Assembly: GCF_021442385.1 (NCBI RefSeq)
Contig: NZ_MUZA01000006.1
Location: forward strand, 99,412-163,411
Reading direction: 5' to 3'
DNA: 64,000 nt
Source of the DNA: Micromonospora sp. MH99
GTDB taxonomy: Bacteria; Actinomycetota; Actinomycetes; Mycobacteriales; Micromonosporaceae
This document shows, one piece after another, positions 8,428 to 16,717 of this stretch. The first letter of the stretch is position 1. Each line of letters begins with the position of its first letter. The notes beneath the pieces were generated by a model, which saw only the letters and a program-made list of their open reading frames with translations, searched no databases and was not told the origin of the DNA. The translations under genes were made by a program, and so were the position numbers.

Positions 8428-8500
8428 TGCGCCCGGCAGGATTCGAACCTGCGGCCTTGGGATTAGAAGTCCCCTGCTCTATCCGCTGAGCTACGGGCGC
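8428..8500 (-). tRNA. tRNA-Arg (anticodon TCT)
   Basis: Complete 73-base cloverleaf on the minus strand. The acceptor arms GCGCCCG and CGGGCGC pair fully, the D arm is GCTC...GAGC, and the anticodon stem-loop carries TCT at 8465-8467. The T arm contains GGTTCGAATCC. CCA is not encoded. The 3' end is duplicated at 6523. In a GC-rich genome this reads the rare AGA codon, and such tRNA genes are common integration targets. Confidence 0.95.
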
Positions 8501-8658
8501 GCGGTGTGGATGTCGCGCCCAGAGGGTACCGCCGTCCGGCTGCCCGACGACGAAAAGGGTGCCCGCGTCCACGTTGCCGAGCAGGGTCTCACGGAGCCTC
8601 CCCGCCTGGCATCCGGGTTCCCGCCGAATGGCCATGCGTCGGCCCGTACCCTCGGCTG

Positions 8659-9354
8659 GTGTTGCTGGACCCCGACGCCGAGAGCGGCGTCGCCTACGAG
8701 CTGTGCCAGGTCGTCGGCCGCGCCATCCTGCCGTACCGGACGGCCGACGCCTACGGCACCGCCTTCTTCTTCCAGGACGGCGACGACCCGGTGGGGGAGG
8801 CGCTGCTGACGGCGGCCGACCTCGTCGGCCCTGCGGGCGGGGAGCTGGGCCTGCGGGGAAGCGTCACCGAGCCGGCCGGCGTCGCCCCGGACGTCATCGC
8901 GGAGGGCGCGATCGTGCCCGGTTGGGCGCGCTTTCCGAGCGACGGCGTCGCGGTGCTGCCGACCGCTGGCCTGCACCGGTACGCCGGCGACGGCGGCTGG
9001 CGGTGGCGCGTGCAGCCGGTGCCGGCGGGGATCGCCGCCGGGCCCGAGGCCGTCGCCCGCCTCGGCGCCGACGGCAGTTCCGCTTTCGTGCTGGCCCATG
9101 GGGTACGCGAGGACGCCTCGCGCCCCCTGGAGGTGGGGATCGAGCGCGTGGTCCGCGACGGGGACGACGTGCGGATCACCACGGAACTGCCGTCGGGGTA
9201 CGTCGGTGCGCCCGTCTTCGTCGTGCAGGCCGACGCCACCGGCGACGTCTCGCTGTACTGCCTGGGCCTGGTGCTGCCCGGCGTCGACGGTCACCCGGTG
9301 GCGACCTTCGACCGGATCCGGGCCGTCCTCCCGGCCACGCCCGGCGACGCCTGA
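8659..9354 (+). CDS. Trypsin-like protease homologue lacking catalytic residues
   Basis: A 231-residue protein without a signal peptide. Its order of motifs follows trypsin-like peptidases: YGTAFFFQ near residue 37 (usual GTGFFI strand), LLTAADLVG where the catalytic motif is normally TAAHxV, SDGVAVLPT where DxAVL holds the Asp, and SGYVGAPVFVV where GxSGxPVF holds the Ser. Thus His appears replaced by Asp and Ser by Val, so it should be inactive as a protease and might act as a binding or chaperone-like protein. The GTG at 8659 is chosen because similarity starts there. The family call is by eye and moderately uncertain. Confidence 0.6.
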   Translation: MLLDPDAESGVAYELCQVVGRAILPYRTADAYGTAFFFQDGDDPVGEALLTAADLVGPAGGELGLRGSVTEPAGVAPDVIAEGAIVPGWARFPSDGVAVLPTAGLHRYAGDGGWRWRVQPVPAGIAAGPEAVARLGADGSSAFVLAHGVREDASRPLEVGIERVVRDGDDVRITTELPSGYVGAPVFVVQADATGDVSLYCLGLVLPGVDGHPVATFDRIRAVLPATPGDA

Positions 9355-9361
9355 ACCCGGG

Positions 9362-10423
9362 TCAGTCGCCGATCGCCGTCGTCTCGGCGTGACCGGTCGA
9401 CGGGCGTCGGCTCTGCGGCAGCGTGGGTGCATCGGCGGGATCGTCGGCGGTGGGGTCGGTGGCCGGGGCGGTGGGGCCGGCGGCCAGGAACGCCTCGGCC
9501 CAGCGGCCGACCTCGTCGAAGACCTTGGCGCGTACGGCGGGGCCGGAGAGCGTGAGATCGTGCAACCCGCCGTCGAAGCGGGCCACTGTGACGTGCCGGC
9601 CGAGGCGGGGCGCGTACCGCACCATGTGTTCGACGTCCAGCACGGCGTCGGCCACTGTCGCGTTGTCGTGCCACCTGGTGCCCCGGAAGGAGCGGGTCGA
9701 GCAGGCCAGCAGCACCGGGACCGGGATGTCCAGGCCGGCGCGCAGCCGGCGTTGACCGGTGCGGATCGCGTTCAGCCAGCCGGCCCGCACCGGGAACCCG
9801 GCCAGCGGCTTCCACGCCAGGTCGTAGGTCCACTCGCCGCGGTGGTCGGCGTGCAGGCTCTCGCCGTACACCGTGCCCAGGCCGAACGGCAGGATGCGGT
9901 GCGGCGTCCTGCGGCCCAGCCGGGAGACGGCGGCCGCGAGGGGTCGACGGACCGCCCAGGGGGCGTTGATGTCGAAGAAGGGGCTGTTGAGGACCAGGCC
10001 GTCGACGACGCCGGTGTCGCGGCGGGCGTCCGCCCAGAGCGAGATGATCAGGCCGCCGGTGGAGTGGCCCATCACCAGCAGGGTGTCGTGCCCGTCGTCG
10101 GAGCGGATGATCTCGGCAGCGGCGTCCAGATCGGGGAAGTAGTCGCTGATGTCGCGGCAGAAGTTCGGCGTCTGGTGCGCGAGCAGGCTACGACCGTATT
10201 TACGCAGGTCGAGCGCGTAGAAGTCCCAACCGCGCTCAGCGAAGAAGTCGGCCAGGTGGGTCTGGAAGAAGTAGTCGACGAAGCCGTGCACGTAGAGCAC
10301 CGCCCGCCCGGTCGGGCGCTCGGCCCGCCGCCGGACCAGTGTCGCGACAACGGGGCCTTCGTCGTCGGTGCCCAGGTCGATCGTCTGCCGCTCGTACGGC
10401 GGCCCCAACACGTCCGGTTCCAC
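9362..10423 (-). CDS. Alpha/beta hydrolase, lysophospholipase-like
   Basis: A 353-residue cytoplasmic hydrolase. The oxyanion region is VLYVHGFVDYFFQ (residues about 42-54), the nucleophile elbow is GHSTGG (Ser near residue 120) and the final catalytic His is in FDGGLHDLTLS near residue 295, with an acid residue before it. The cap region and the YALDLRKYGRS motif match monoacylglycerol lipase/lysophospholipase-type enzymes. A 50-residue proline- and threonine-rich tail follows the fold. It starts at GTG 10423 and is convergent with the protease-like gene. Natural substrate unknown; it has no clear tie to the tryptophan operon. Confidence 0.85.
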   Translation of the reverse strand: MEPDVLGPPYERQTIDLGTDDEGPVVATLVRRRAERPTGRAVLYVHGFVDYFFQTHLADFFAERGWDFYALDLRKYGRSLLAHQTPNFCRDISDYFPDLDAAAEIIRSDDGHDTLLVMGHSTGGLIISLWADARRDTGVVDGLVLNSPFFDINAPWAVRRPLAAAVSRLGRRTPHRILPFGLGTVYGESLHADHRGEWTYDLAWKPLAGFPVRAGWLNAIRTGQRRLRAGLDIPVPVLLACSTRSFRGTRWHDNATVADAVLDVEHMVRYAPRLGRHVTVARFDGGLHDLTLSGPAVRAKVFDEVGRWAEAFLAAGPTAPATDPTADDPADAPTLPQSRRPSTGHAETTAIGD

Positions 10424-10474
10424 GAACGCGACGCTACGCCGACCGACCTACCCGGCGGTAGCCCCCGCCCTCTT

Positions 10475-10554
10475 CCCCGCGATCTTGCCCTTTCTGCCCC
10501 GACAGAACTGGGCAACAGCCTCGATTCGCCGTCCGAAAGTGCAAGATCGCGGGG
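10475..10554. repeat. Long inverted repeat, family A copy 1
   Basis: Two 20-base arms (10475-10494 and 10535-10554) match at 19 of 20 positions. The arm core GCGATCTTGC is shared with the copy at 46075-46145. The loop is 40 bases and holds a smaller TGCCC/GGGCA hairpin. It sits just after the stop of the HPF-like gene and may end its transcript. Confidence 0.7.
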
Positions 10555-10566
10555 GCGGGGCGTGGG

Positions 10567-10983
10567 CTATGCCGTTTCCGCGTCGACGCGGGCCGGGTCC
10601 TCGGACTCGTCGACCTCGCCCTGCGGCTGGGGGATGTCCCGCAGGTGCTTGTTGTGTCGGGGCTCCTGGCGGGTCTTGGCGTCGTTGAGCCGCCGGCGCA
10701 GGTCGTCGCGGACGTCGTTGAGGGCGGCGTGCAGGTCCTCCTCCGAGGAGGTGGTGACGATCTTCTGACGGCCGGCGATCCAGCACTCCAGGGTGACCTT
10801 CTGGCCCCGGGCCTCCCGGTCCTTCACCGAAACCTCAAGCTCGGTGGCGTCGGCGTGGAAACCGGCCAGCCGGGCGTCGAGGGTGGCGAACTGCTCGGCG
10901 ATCCAGTTGCGGTCGCCCTGGGAGAACCCCGCACCCACCCGCAGGCACTCGCCCACGGTCGCCGGGTTCGCCACGGCGCTCAT
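10567..10983 (-). CDS. HPF/RaiA-like ribosome-associated protein
   Basis: A 138-residue protein with the ribosome hibernation factor fold: GDRNWIAEQFATLDARLAGF, then ELEVSVKDREARGQKVTLECW and the helix EEDLHAALNDVRDDLRRRLND. Such proteins sit in the mRNA channel of the 30S subunit during stress. This one is the short form, lacking the C-terminal dimerisation domain of long HPF, and its last 30 residues are charged and disordered. The ATG at 10983 has GAGGT nine bases upstream; an extension to 11085 is possible but not conserved in style. It diverges from the SSB gene across a 305-base region. Confidence 0.75.
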   Translation of the reverse strand: MSAVANPATVGECLRVGAGFSQGDRNWIAEQFATLDARLAGFHADATELEVSVKDREARGQKVTLECWIAGRQKIVTTSSEEDLHAALNDVRDDLRRRLNDAKTRQEPRHNKHLRDIPQPQGEVDESEDPARVDAETA

Positions 10984-11141
10984 CGCCGCACCTCGGAGAC
11001 GGTTGCGGAGCCGAAAGTAGTGATCATCATGGCGCTGACCTCTCGTCGACGTGGAGCTTGTCGGTGGTGCGTTGATCAAATCCATACCCAGTTCGGGCGG
11101 CTCCGGAACCGTCGGCGCCCGGACAGATGGGTCGGGCGTAC

Positions 11142-11193
11142 CACACCGGGGGTGTGATCAGGGCGTTGTCCACAGGTGGCCTCGTCATCCACA
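11142..11193. promoter_or_regulatory. Dyad and two DnaA-box-like sites upstream of ssb
   Basis: The 305-base gap 10984-11288 between the divergent HPF-like and ssb genes contains a CACACC/GGTGTG dyad at 11142-11156, a perfect TTGTCCACA at 11166-11174 and a second box TCATCCACA at 11185-11193 in the same orientation, 19 bases apart. TTGTCCACA is the actinobacterial DnaA-box consensus. Two boxes are too few for an origin but could let DnaA regulate this ssb gene. The rest of the gap shows nothing clear. Confidence 0.45.
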
Positions 11194-11288
11194 GGTCGGG
11201 GTGGTGGCGCTGGCGGCGGCCGACGAGAACGCACAGGCTCGGTGCCGAGTCGACTCGCTGGCAAACCCCGGATCCCCCTGGAGGGACG

Positions 11289-12065
11289 ATGTTCGACACG
11301 TACGTGACGATTGTCGGCAACATTCTGACGGCGCCCGAGTGGCGGCGTACGACCCAGAGCAACACCCTGGTGGCCAACTTCAAGGTCGCCTCCACCGCCC
11401 GCCGGCTCGACCGCGACAGCGGTCGGTGGGTCGACGGCAACTCACTGCGCGTCCGCGTCAACTGCTGGCGCAAGCTCGCCGAGGGCGTGGCCGCCTCGGT
11501 GATGGTCGGCGACCCCGTGGTGGTGTGCGGCCGGCTCTACACCCGCGACTGGACCGACGACGCGGGCAACCACCGCACCCTCTACGAGCTGGAGGCGGTC
11601 GCCGTCGGCCACGACCTGTCCCGGGGGCGGGCCCGCTTCCTGCGCAACCGGCCGACCATGACCACCAGCACCGTCGAGGACGCGGCCGCCGAGAGCCGCG
11701 TGCACGGCGAGCCCACCGAGCCGGTGCCCGACGAGCAGGCGCCGGTGCTGCGCGACGACCGCCCGCTCGACGACGACTTCGAGTTGCCCGAGTACGGCTC
11801 GCCGCGCACCAGTCCGCTGCGCCACGGCGCGCTCGACGACGTCTCCCTCGGCGATGGCGACTCTTTCGACGACGGCTTCCCGGGCGGCGGCGATGGGCGC
11901 GCGGCCCTCGACGACGAGCTGGCCCTCGCGGTGGGCGCGGGCGACTCCGACCCGGAGGTCGACCCCGACGACGAGTTGGGGCCGGTGCCGGAGGAGGGCC
12001 GGCCGGAGGTTCCGCCGTCCGGTCGGGGCCGGCGGGGCCGGGGGCGGGTTCCGCAGCCGGCGTGA
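11289..12065 (+). CDS. ssb: Single-stranded DNA-binding protein, extra paralogue
   Basis: A 258-residue protein with an N-terminal OB-fold (residues 1-115): FDTYVTIVGNIL, TTQSNTLVANFKVAS, VNCWRKLAEGVA and VVVCGRLYTRDW are SSB motifs. The remaining 140 residues are acidic and disordered, rich in DDD and EPD runs. The C terminus is unusual: it ends in a basic GRGRRGRGRVPQPA instead of the acidic DDDIPF-like tip that recruits repair proteins. It is not next to rpsF/rpsR, so it is probably a second SSB. The ATG at 11289 follows GGAGGGA. A hairpin terminator lies 87 bases after the stop. Confidence 0.85.
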   Translation: MFDTYVTIVGNILTAPEWRRTTQSNTLVANFKVASTARRLDRDSGRWVDGNSLRVRVNCWRKLAEGVAASVMVGDPVVVCGRLYTRDWTDDAGNHRTLYELEAVAVGHDLSRGRARFLRNRPTMTTSTVEDAAAESRVHGEPTEPVPDEQAPVLRDDRPLDDDFELPEYGSPRTSPLRHGALDDVSLGDGDSFDDGFPGGGDGRAALDDELALAVGAGDSDPEVDPDDELGPVPEEGRPEVPPSGRGRRGRGRVPQPA

Positions 12066-12151
12066 CGGACCGCGTCCGGCGCCTTCACCGTACGGCCAGG
12101 CCGCCTGAGGCCGGTGTCGACGACGGTGCGCGCCGGTGGCACGACGGGGGC

Positions 12152-12182
12152 GGGGTGGCGACGCGATCGGCGTCGTCACCCC
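12152..12182 (+). terminator. Hairpin terminator after ssb
   Basis: A 12-base stem (12152-12163 with 12171-12182) contains one G-U pair and has a 7-base loop. It lies in the 207-base gap between ssb and cobD and has no T tract, as is common in GC-rich actinobacteria. Confidence 0.5.
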
Positions 12183-12272
12183 GCGTGACGGAAGTGGGGT
12201 TCGATGGAGCGCGGCGGCCGCGGCTGGCGCACGGCGTGCTCGTCTAGGCTGGCCGGCCGGGGGGTGGTACGC

Positions 12273-13349
12273 GTGCGACGGACAGCGCCGGTGGCGAACG
12301 CGGTGGGCCTGGTGGCCGGTTACGCGCTGGACAGGCTGTTCGGCGACCCTCGCCGGTGGCATCCGGTCGCCGGGTTCGGGCAGGTGGCGGGCGCTCTGGA
12401 GAGTCGCCTGCACCGACCGGACCGGACGGCCGGCGCGGTGTTCACGGCACTGGCCGTCGGCGGGCCCGTGGTGCTCGGGGCGGTCGCCGCGGCGGCCACC
12501 CGGCACCGCCCGGTGAGCCGCGCGGTGCTCGTCGCCGCCGGCACCTGGACCGTGCTGGGCGGCCGTACGCTCCGACACGAGGCCGCCGTCATGGGCCGAA
12601 CGCTTCGTGACGGTGACCTGCCCGCCGCCCGACAGCGCCTCGGCAACCTCTGCGGCCGGGACCCCTCGACGCTGGACGAGTCGGAGCTGGCCCGGGCCAC
12701 AGTCGAGTCGGTCGCGGAGAACACCTCCGACGCGGTGGTGGCCCCGCTGCTCTGGGGCGCGGTCGCCGGCCTGCCCGGGCTGCTGGGCTACCGCGCCGCC
12801 AACACCCTCGACGCCATGGTCGGGCACCGATCGGAGCGCTACGCGCGGTTCGGCACCCCGGCCGCCCGGCTGGACGACCTGCTCAACCTGGTGCCGTCCC
12901 GGCTGACCGGGCTCCTCACCATCGCCGTCGCGCCGGTCGCGAACGGTGACCGGGAGCGGGCCTGGCGGGTGTGGCGACGGGACCGCAACGATCACCCGAG
13001 CCCCAACGCCGGCCAGTGCGAAGCGGCGATGGCCGGCGCGCTCGGCGTCCGCCTCGGTGGCCGCAACATGTACTTCGGGCGCTCCGAGGTCCGCCCGTTC
13101 CTGGGCGACGGACCCCGTCCCGAGGCACGACACCTCAAGCGGGCAGCCCGCATCTCCGGCGCCGTCGGCCTTGCCGCGCTCGGGCTGGCGGCCCTGTACC
13201 CGGTGACCGTCGGCCGCCTGGCCGGCGTGGTCGCTCGTCGGAGCCTGCGAGCCGTCGGAGCCAGGCCCGGGAGCGGCCTGCTGTCCGACGGGGTCGGGTC
13301 GGAGCGCGGCCTGTTCCGCGGTACGGCGCGGCGGGTGAGCGGGCGGTGA
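12273..13349 (+). CDS. cobD: Cobalamin biosynthesis protein CobD/CbiB
   Basis: A 358-residue membrane protein of the CobD/CbiB family, which joins aminopropanol (or its phosphate) to adenosylcobyric acid to give adenosylcobinamide (phosphate). Family motifs are clear: [20 protein letters not shown] at the start, [18 protein letters not shown] in the middle and [21 protein letters not shown] toward the end. Several hydrophobic segments place it in the membrane. The GTG at 12273 follows a G-rich site; a GTG three codons earlier is possible. Its stop overlaps the start of cobQ (GTGA), so the two are translationally coupled and act in consecutive late steps of the B12 pathway. Confidence 0.9.
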   Translation: MRRTAPVANAVGLVAGYALDRLFGDPRRWHPVAGFGQVAGALESRLHRPDRTAGAVFTALAVGGPVVLGAVAAAATRHRPVSRAVLVAAGTWTVLGGRTLRHEAAVMGRTLRDGDLPAARQRLGNLCGRDPSTLDESELARATVESVAENTSDAVVAPLLWGAVAGLPGLLGYRAANTLDAMVGHRSERYARFGTPAARLDDLLNLVPSRLTGLLTIAVAPVANGDRERAWRVWRRDRNDHPSPNAGQCEAAMAGALGVRLGGRNMYFGRSEVRPFLGDGPRPEARHLKRAARISGAVGLAALGLAALYPVTVGRLAGVVARRSLRAVGARPGSGLLSDGVGSERGLFRGTARRVSGR

Positions 13350-14887
13350 CCGGCGGGTTGCTGGTCGCCGGCACCACCTCGGACGCTGGCAAGAGCGTGC
13401 TCACCGCCGGCATCTGCCGATGGCTGCACCGGCAGGGCGTGAAGGTGGCGCCGTTCAAGGCGCAGAACATGTCGAACAACTCGGCCGTCGTGGTCGGGCC
13501 GGACGGGCGCGGCGGCGAGATCGGCCGCGCACAGGCCATGCAGGCCGCCGCCTGCGGCCTCGCCCCGGACCTGCGCTTCAACCCCGTTCTGCTCAAGCCC
13601 GGTAGCGACCTGGCCAGCCAGGTGGTTCTCCTCGGCACGGCTGTCGACACGATCACCGCCGGCACCTTCCGACAGTTGCGGCCCCGGCTCGCCGAGACCG
13701 CGTACGCGGCGCTGGCCGAGCTGCGGGCCGCGTACGACGTGGTGATCTGTGAGGGCGCCGGGAGCCCGGCGGAGATCAACCTGCGGGCCGGGGACTACGT
13801 GAACATGGGCCTCGCGCGGCACGCCAACCTGCCCGCCATCGTGGTCGGCGACATCGACCGGGGCGGCGTCTTCGCCTCGATGTTCGGCACGGTGGCCCTG
13901 CTCGACCCGGCGGACCAGGCGCTCATCGCCGGCTTCGTGATCAACAAGTTCCGTGGCGACCTCGGCCTGCTCCAGCCCGGGCTGGACATGCTGGGTCAGG
14001 TGACCGGCCGTCCCACGTACGGGGTGCTGCCCTGGTCGCTCGACCTCTGGCTGGACGCGGAGGACTCGCTCGCCTACGGCCGGGTGCTCGGCCGCCCCGC
14101 CGCTCCGCACGGCACCGACTGGCTGGACGTGGCAGTCGTCCGGCTACCCCGGATCAGCAACGCCACCGACGTGGAAGCGCTCGCCACCGAACCGGGCGTG
14201 CGCGTACGCCTGACCGTCGAACCGGCCGAACTGGCCGCCGCCGACCTGATCGTCCTGCCCGGCTCGAAGTCGACAGTCGCGGACCTCACCTGGCTACGCG
14301 AGACCGGCCTCGCCGACGCGGTGACCAGACACGTGGCAGCCGGCAAGCCGGTGCTCGGCCTCTGTGGCGGCTTCCAGATGCTCGGTCGGGCCATCCACGA
14401 CCCGGTCGAGAGCCGGCAGGGCAGCGTGCCCGGGCTCGGTCTGCTGCCCATCGAGATCACCTTCGATCCGCGCAAGACCGTCCGGCAGTCGGTAGGCACC
14501 GGCCCCGGCGACGTGGCGGTCCGCGGCTACGAGATCCACCACGGGTACGTCTCGCAGACCGACCCCGCCCTGACTCCGTTGCTGACCGGAGCCGACGGCA
14601 GCGGTGAGGGCGCGGTGCTCGGCGCGGTGCACGGCACGCACTGGCACGGGGCGTTCGAGTCCGACGGATTCCGCCGCTGGTTCCTCACCGAGGCCGCCCG
14701 GCTGGCAGGGCGTACCGGGTTCCGGGTCGCGCCCGGCACCAGCTTCGCCGCAGCCCGGGAAGGCTCGCTCGACCTGCTCGGCGACCTCGTCGAGGAGCAC
14801 CTGGACACCGACGCCCTCTGGCGCCTCATCGAGAACGGCGCACCCGCCGACCTCCCCTTCATCCCACCCGGCGCCCCGGCGAGCTGA
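13346..14887 (+). CDS. cobQ: Cobyric acid synthase CobQ
   Basis: A 513-residue enzyme that amidates four side chains of adenosylcobyrinic acid a,c-diamide using glutamine and ATP. The N-terminal ATP-binding domain has [14 protein letters not shown] and [16 protein letters not shown], followed by [11 protein letters not shown]. The C-terminal class I amidotransferase domain keeps the catalytic Cys in [11 protein letters not shown] and the His in YEIHHGY. Length is normal. The GTG at 13346 overlaps the cobD stop by 4 bases. Unlike the degenerate cobB relative at 22228, all motifs are intact here. It is followed by a long inverted repeat that may end the transcript. Confidence 0.95.
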   Translation: MTGGLLVAGTTSDAGKSVLTAGICRWLHRQGVKVAPFKAQNMSNNSAVVVGPDGRGGEIGRAQAMQAAACGLAPDLRFNPVLLKPGSDLASQVVLLGTAVDTITAGTFRQLRPRLAETAYAALAELRAAYDVVICEGAGSPAEINLRAGDYVNMGLARHANLPAIVVGDIDRGGVFASMFGTVALLDPADQALIAGFVINKFRGDLGLLQPGLDMLGQVTGRPTYGVLPWSLDLWLDAEDSLAYGRVLGRPAAPHGTDWLDVAVVRLPRISNATDVEALATEPGVRVRLTVEPAELAAADLIVLPGSKSTVADLTWLRETGLADAVTRHVAAGKPVLGLCGGFQMLGRAIHDPVESRQGSVPGLGLLPIEITFDPRKTVRQSVGTGPGDVAVRGYEIHHGYVSQTDPALTPLLTGADGSGEGAVLGAVHGTHWHGAFESDGFRRWFLTEAARLAGRTGFRVAPGTSFAAAREGSLDLLGDLVEEHLDTDALWRLIENGAPADLPFIPPGAPAS

Positions 14888-14925
14888 GCCCGACCCAGCG
14901 CCGGCCGACCTGAGCCCACCCGGGC

Positions 14926-15015
14926 GCCGCAAGATCGTGCTCGATCCATGAAGTAGTGGTGTCGACGACGCCGGCATGCCACTACATCCATGTTCCAGCG
15001 CGATCTTCAGCGGCG
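14926..15015. repeat. Long inverted repeat, family C copy 1
   Basis: Imperfect arms of about 35-40 bases (14926-14960 and 14976-15015) face each other after cobQ. Shared blocks include AAGATCG, CATG and GTAGTGG/CCACTAC. The order 'GATC..CATG.AGT.GTGG' is like the copy at 45981-46051. Probably forms a long hairpin in RNA and may end the cobD-cobQ transcript. Confidence 0.6.
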
Positions 15016-15060
15016 GGGGCGGACGGTGTCGTGCAGGCCCGCGGTCCCAGGGCCGCCTCC

Positions 15061-15150
15061 AGCGGCGCGGGCGCGGCCGACGTGGCGCGGGCGGGGCCGA
15101 CGTGGCGCGGGCGGGGCCGACGTGGCGCGGGCGGGGCCGACGCGGGCGTG
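15061..15150. repeat. 20-bp tandem repeat
   Basis: Three exact copies of a 20-base unit (15081-15140, unit CGTGGCGCGGGCGGGGCCGA) follow a degenerate copy (15061-15080) and precede a partial one. Lies between cobQ and the rhodanese gene, with no coding signal. The number of units probably varies between strains. Confidence 0.8.
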
Positions 15151-15172
15151 GTGGACGCGGCGCGGGCGCGGT

Positions 15173-15574
15173 TCAGGGCCGGATGTCGGCGGGGCGGTCA
15201 GTGGTGGGCAGGCCGGCGGCCAGCCACGCGTCGACGCCGCCGATCATGTCGGTGGCCCGGCGCAGGCCGAGGGTCTGGAGACTGGCGGCGGCCAGGCTGG
15301 AGCTGTAGCCCTGGCGGCACACCACCACGATCTCCCGGTCGTACGCGGTGGCCTCCGGGATGCGCCAGGCGCTTGCCGGATCGAGCCGCCACTCCAGCAC
15401 CGTGCGGTCGATGACGACCGCCCCGGGCAGGTCGCCCTGTTCGCGGCGCTGGGTGTCGGTGCGGGTGTCGACCAGCAGGGCGCCACCGCGGACCGCCTCG
15501 ACGGTCTGCTGTGGAGTCAATCGGTGCAGCCCGGCGCGGGCCTGTTCGAGCAGGGCGTCAATGCCGGGGCTCAT
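15173..15574 (-). CDS. Rhodanese-like domain protein
   Basis: A 133-residue single rhodanese domain. LLVDTRTDTQRREQGDLPGAV marks the conserved N-terminal CH2A region and VVVCRQGYSSSLAAASL holds the active-site Cys followed by a six-residue loop, as in sulfurtransferases. MIGGVDAWLAAGLP is the usual C-terminal helix. It is likely cytoplasmic and transfers sulfur from a persulfide, or detoxifies thiosulfate or cyanide. An ATG at 15574 (MSPGIDALL) is chosen; a GTG at 15592 would add six residues. It sits alone between two repeat regions. Confidence 0.88.
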   Translation of the reverse strand: MSPGIDALLEQARAGLHRLTPQQTVEAVRGGALLVDTRTDTQRREQGDLPGAVVIDRTVLEWRLDPASAWRIPEATAYDREIVVVCRQGYSSSLAAASLQTLGLRRATDMIGGVDAWLAAGLPTTDRPADIRP

Positions 15575-15729
15575 CACGTCTCGGAGCACCACCCGATCAT
15601 GCCGACTCGGGTACCAAGCCGCGCGCCGAACGGGCCGCCCGTCACCCGTCGCCGCCCCAATTCCCCCGGTCGTGAGAGTGACCGGTCCAGGGCCGTCAGC
15701 CGGACGTGTCAGGCTGGCGAAACCGGGGT

Positions 15730-15804
15730 GATCGACTCGGTTTCCGTGATGTCGGGGTGTCCTGGCCGACGGGATACCCCGACATCAATGATGCCGAGTT
15801 GATC
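15730..15804. repeat. Long imperfect inverted repeat, family D
   Basis: Two 33-base arms (15730-15762 and 15772-15804) match at most positions around a 9-base spacer. The best block is GATGTCGGGG with CCCCGACATC. It fills the gap upstream of the P-loop kinase gene and downstream (divergent) of the rhodanese gene, so it is not positioned as a simple terminator. Confidence 0.7.
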
Positions 15805-15853
15805 TGGGCGGTGAACCGCCGGCGCGGGGGCTTGCGCGAGGCATACTTCGGTC

Positions 15854-16651
15854 GTGCACGGACTCGTCACCAGGGAGCCTGCCCGCAGGGGCCCACAGCG
15901 GCGCAGCCCCGACGGCACGGGCCGGAACGGGGATGAGGGCGTGGGCGAGGGCGGGTCGCAGGGCGGAAACGAGGACGGGCACGGGGGCGTGGACGTCGGC
16001 GGGCCGACCGGGCGATCCGCCGGGCAGGTGCCGCCGGTGGTGGTCGTCGAGGCGTACGCCGAATTGGCGCGTCGGGTGCTCGCGGGCCCGGCGCGGTTGG
16101 GGCGGACCCGGCTCGTCGCGGTCGACGGGCCGAGCGGCGCGGGCAAGAGCCGGTTCGCCGCGCACCTCGCGGACGCCCTGGCGGCGCTGCCCGGCGGGCG
16201 TCCCCCGGTGGTGCACACCGACGACCTGCTCGACGGCTGGGACGATCAGCTCACCTTCTGGCCTCGTCTCGACAGCGAGGTGCTGGCCCCGTTGCGCCAG
16301 GGGGAGCCGGGGTCCTACCGGCGCTACAGCTGGGTGCGGCGGTGCTTCCTGCCCCGCCCGGTGCCGGTGCCGGTGACGCCGGTGCTGATCGTGGAGGGGG
16401 TCAGCGCGGCACGTGCCGTCGTCCGGCCGGAGCTGACCCTCGCCGTCTTCGTCACCGCGCCCGCGCCGCTGCGGCTGGCCCGGGCGGTCGAGCGGGACGG
16501 GCCGGAGATCCTGCCCGAGCTGCGCCGCTGGCATGCCGGGGAGCGGGCGCACTTCGCCGCCGACGACACCGTCACCCGCGTCGACCTGGTGGTCGACGGT
16601 GCGCCGACGGTGCCGCTGGACGCGTCCCGCTACTACGTGCGGGTTCGCTGA
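15854..16651 (+). CDS. Uridine kinase-like P-loop NTPase
   Basis: A 265-residue protein. The first 55 residues are glycine- and charge-rich and probably disordered. The kinase core begins at VVVVEAYAELARRVL, with a Walker A motif VDGPSGAGKS near residue 97, PPVVHTDDLLDGWDD where uridine kinases bind the acceptor, and TPVLIVEGVSAARAVV as the Walker B/lid region. Homologues are annotated as uridine or (d)CMP-like kinases, but the acceptor is not proven. The starting GTG (15854) may be too early since the first 55 residues are low complexity. It reads with the M48 peptidase gene, 66 bases apart. Confidence 0.8.
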   Translation: MHGLVTREPARRGPQRRSPDGTGRNGDEGVGEGGSQGGNEDGHGGVDVGGPTGRSAGQVPPVVVVEAYAELARRVLAGPARLGRTRLVAVDGPSGAGKSRFAAHLADALAALPGGRPPVVHTDDLLDGWDDQLTFWPRLDSEVLAPLRQGEPGSYRRYSWVRRCFLPRPVPVPVTPVLIVEGVSAARAVVRPELTLAVFVTAPAPLRLARAVERDGPEILPELRRWHAGERAHFAADDTVTRVDLVVDGAPTVPLDASRYYVRVR

Positions 16652-16717
16652 ACGGGCATGGACGTCGGCCACCCGCTGGGGCACGATGCGAGGACTCACG
16701 GCGAACGGGGACCCATC

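Noticed and set aside
6523..8500. Active integrative element
   Set aside because: No integrase, excisionase or replication gene lies in or near the block.
11142..11193. Chromosomal replication origin
   Set aside because: Only two DnaA boxes are seen and dnaA, dnaN or rnpA are not nearby.
15061..15150. CRISPR array
   Set aside because: The repeats are directly adjacent without spacers, and no cas genes are seen.
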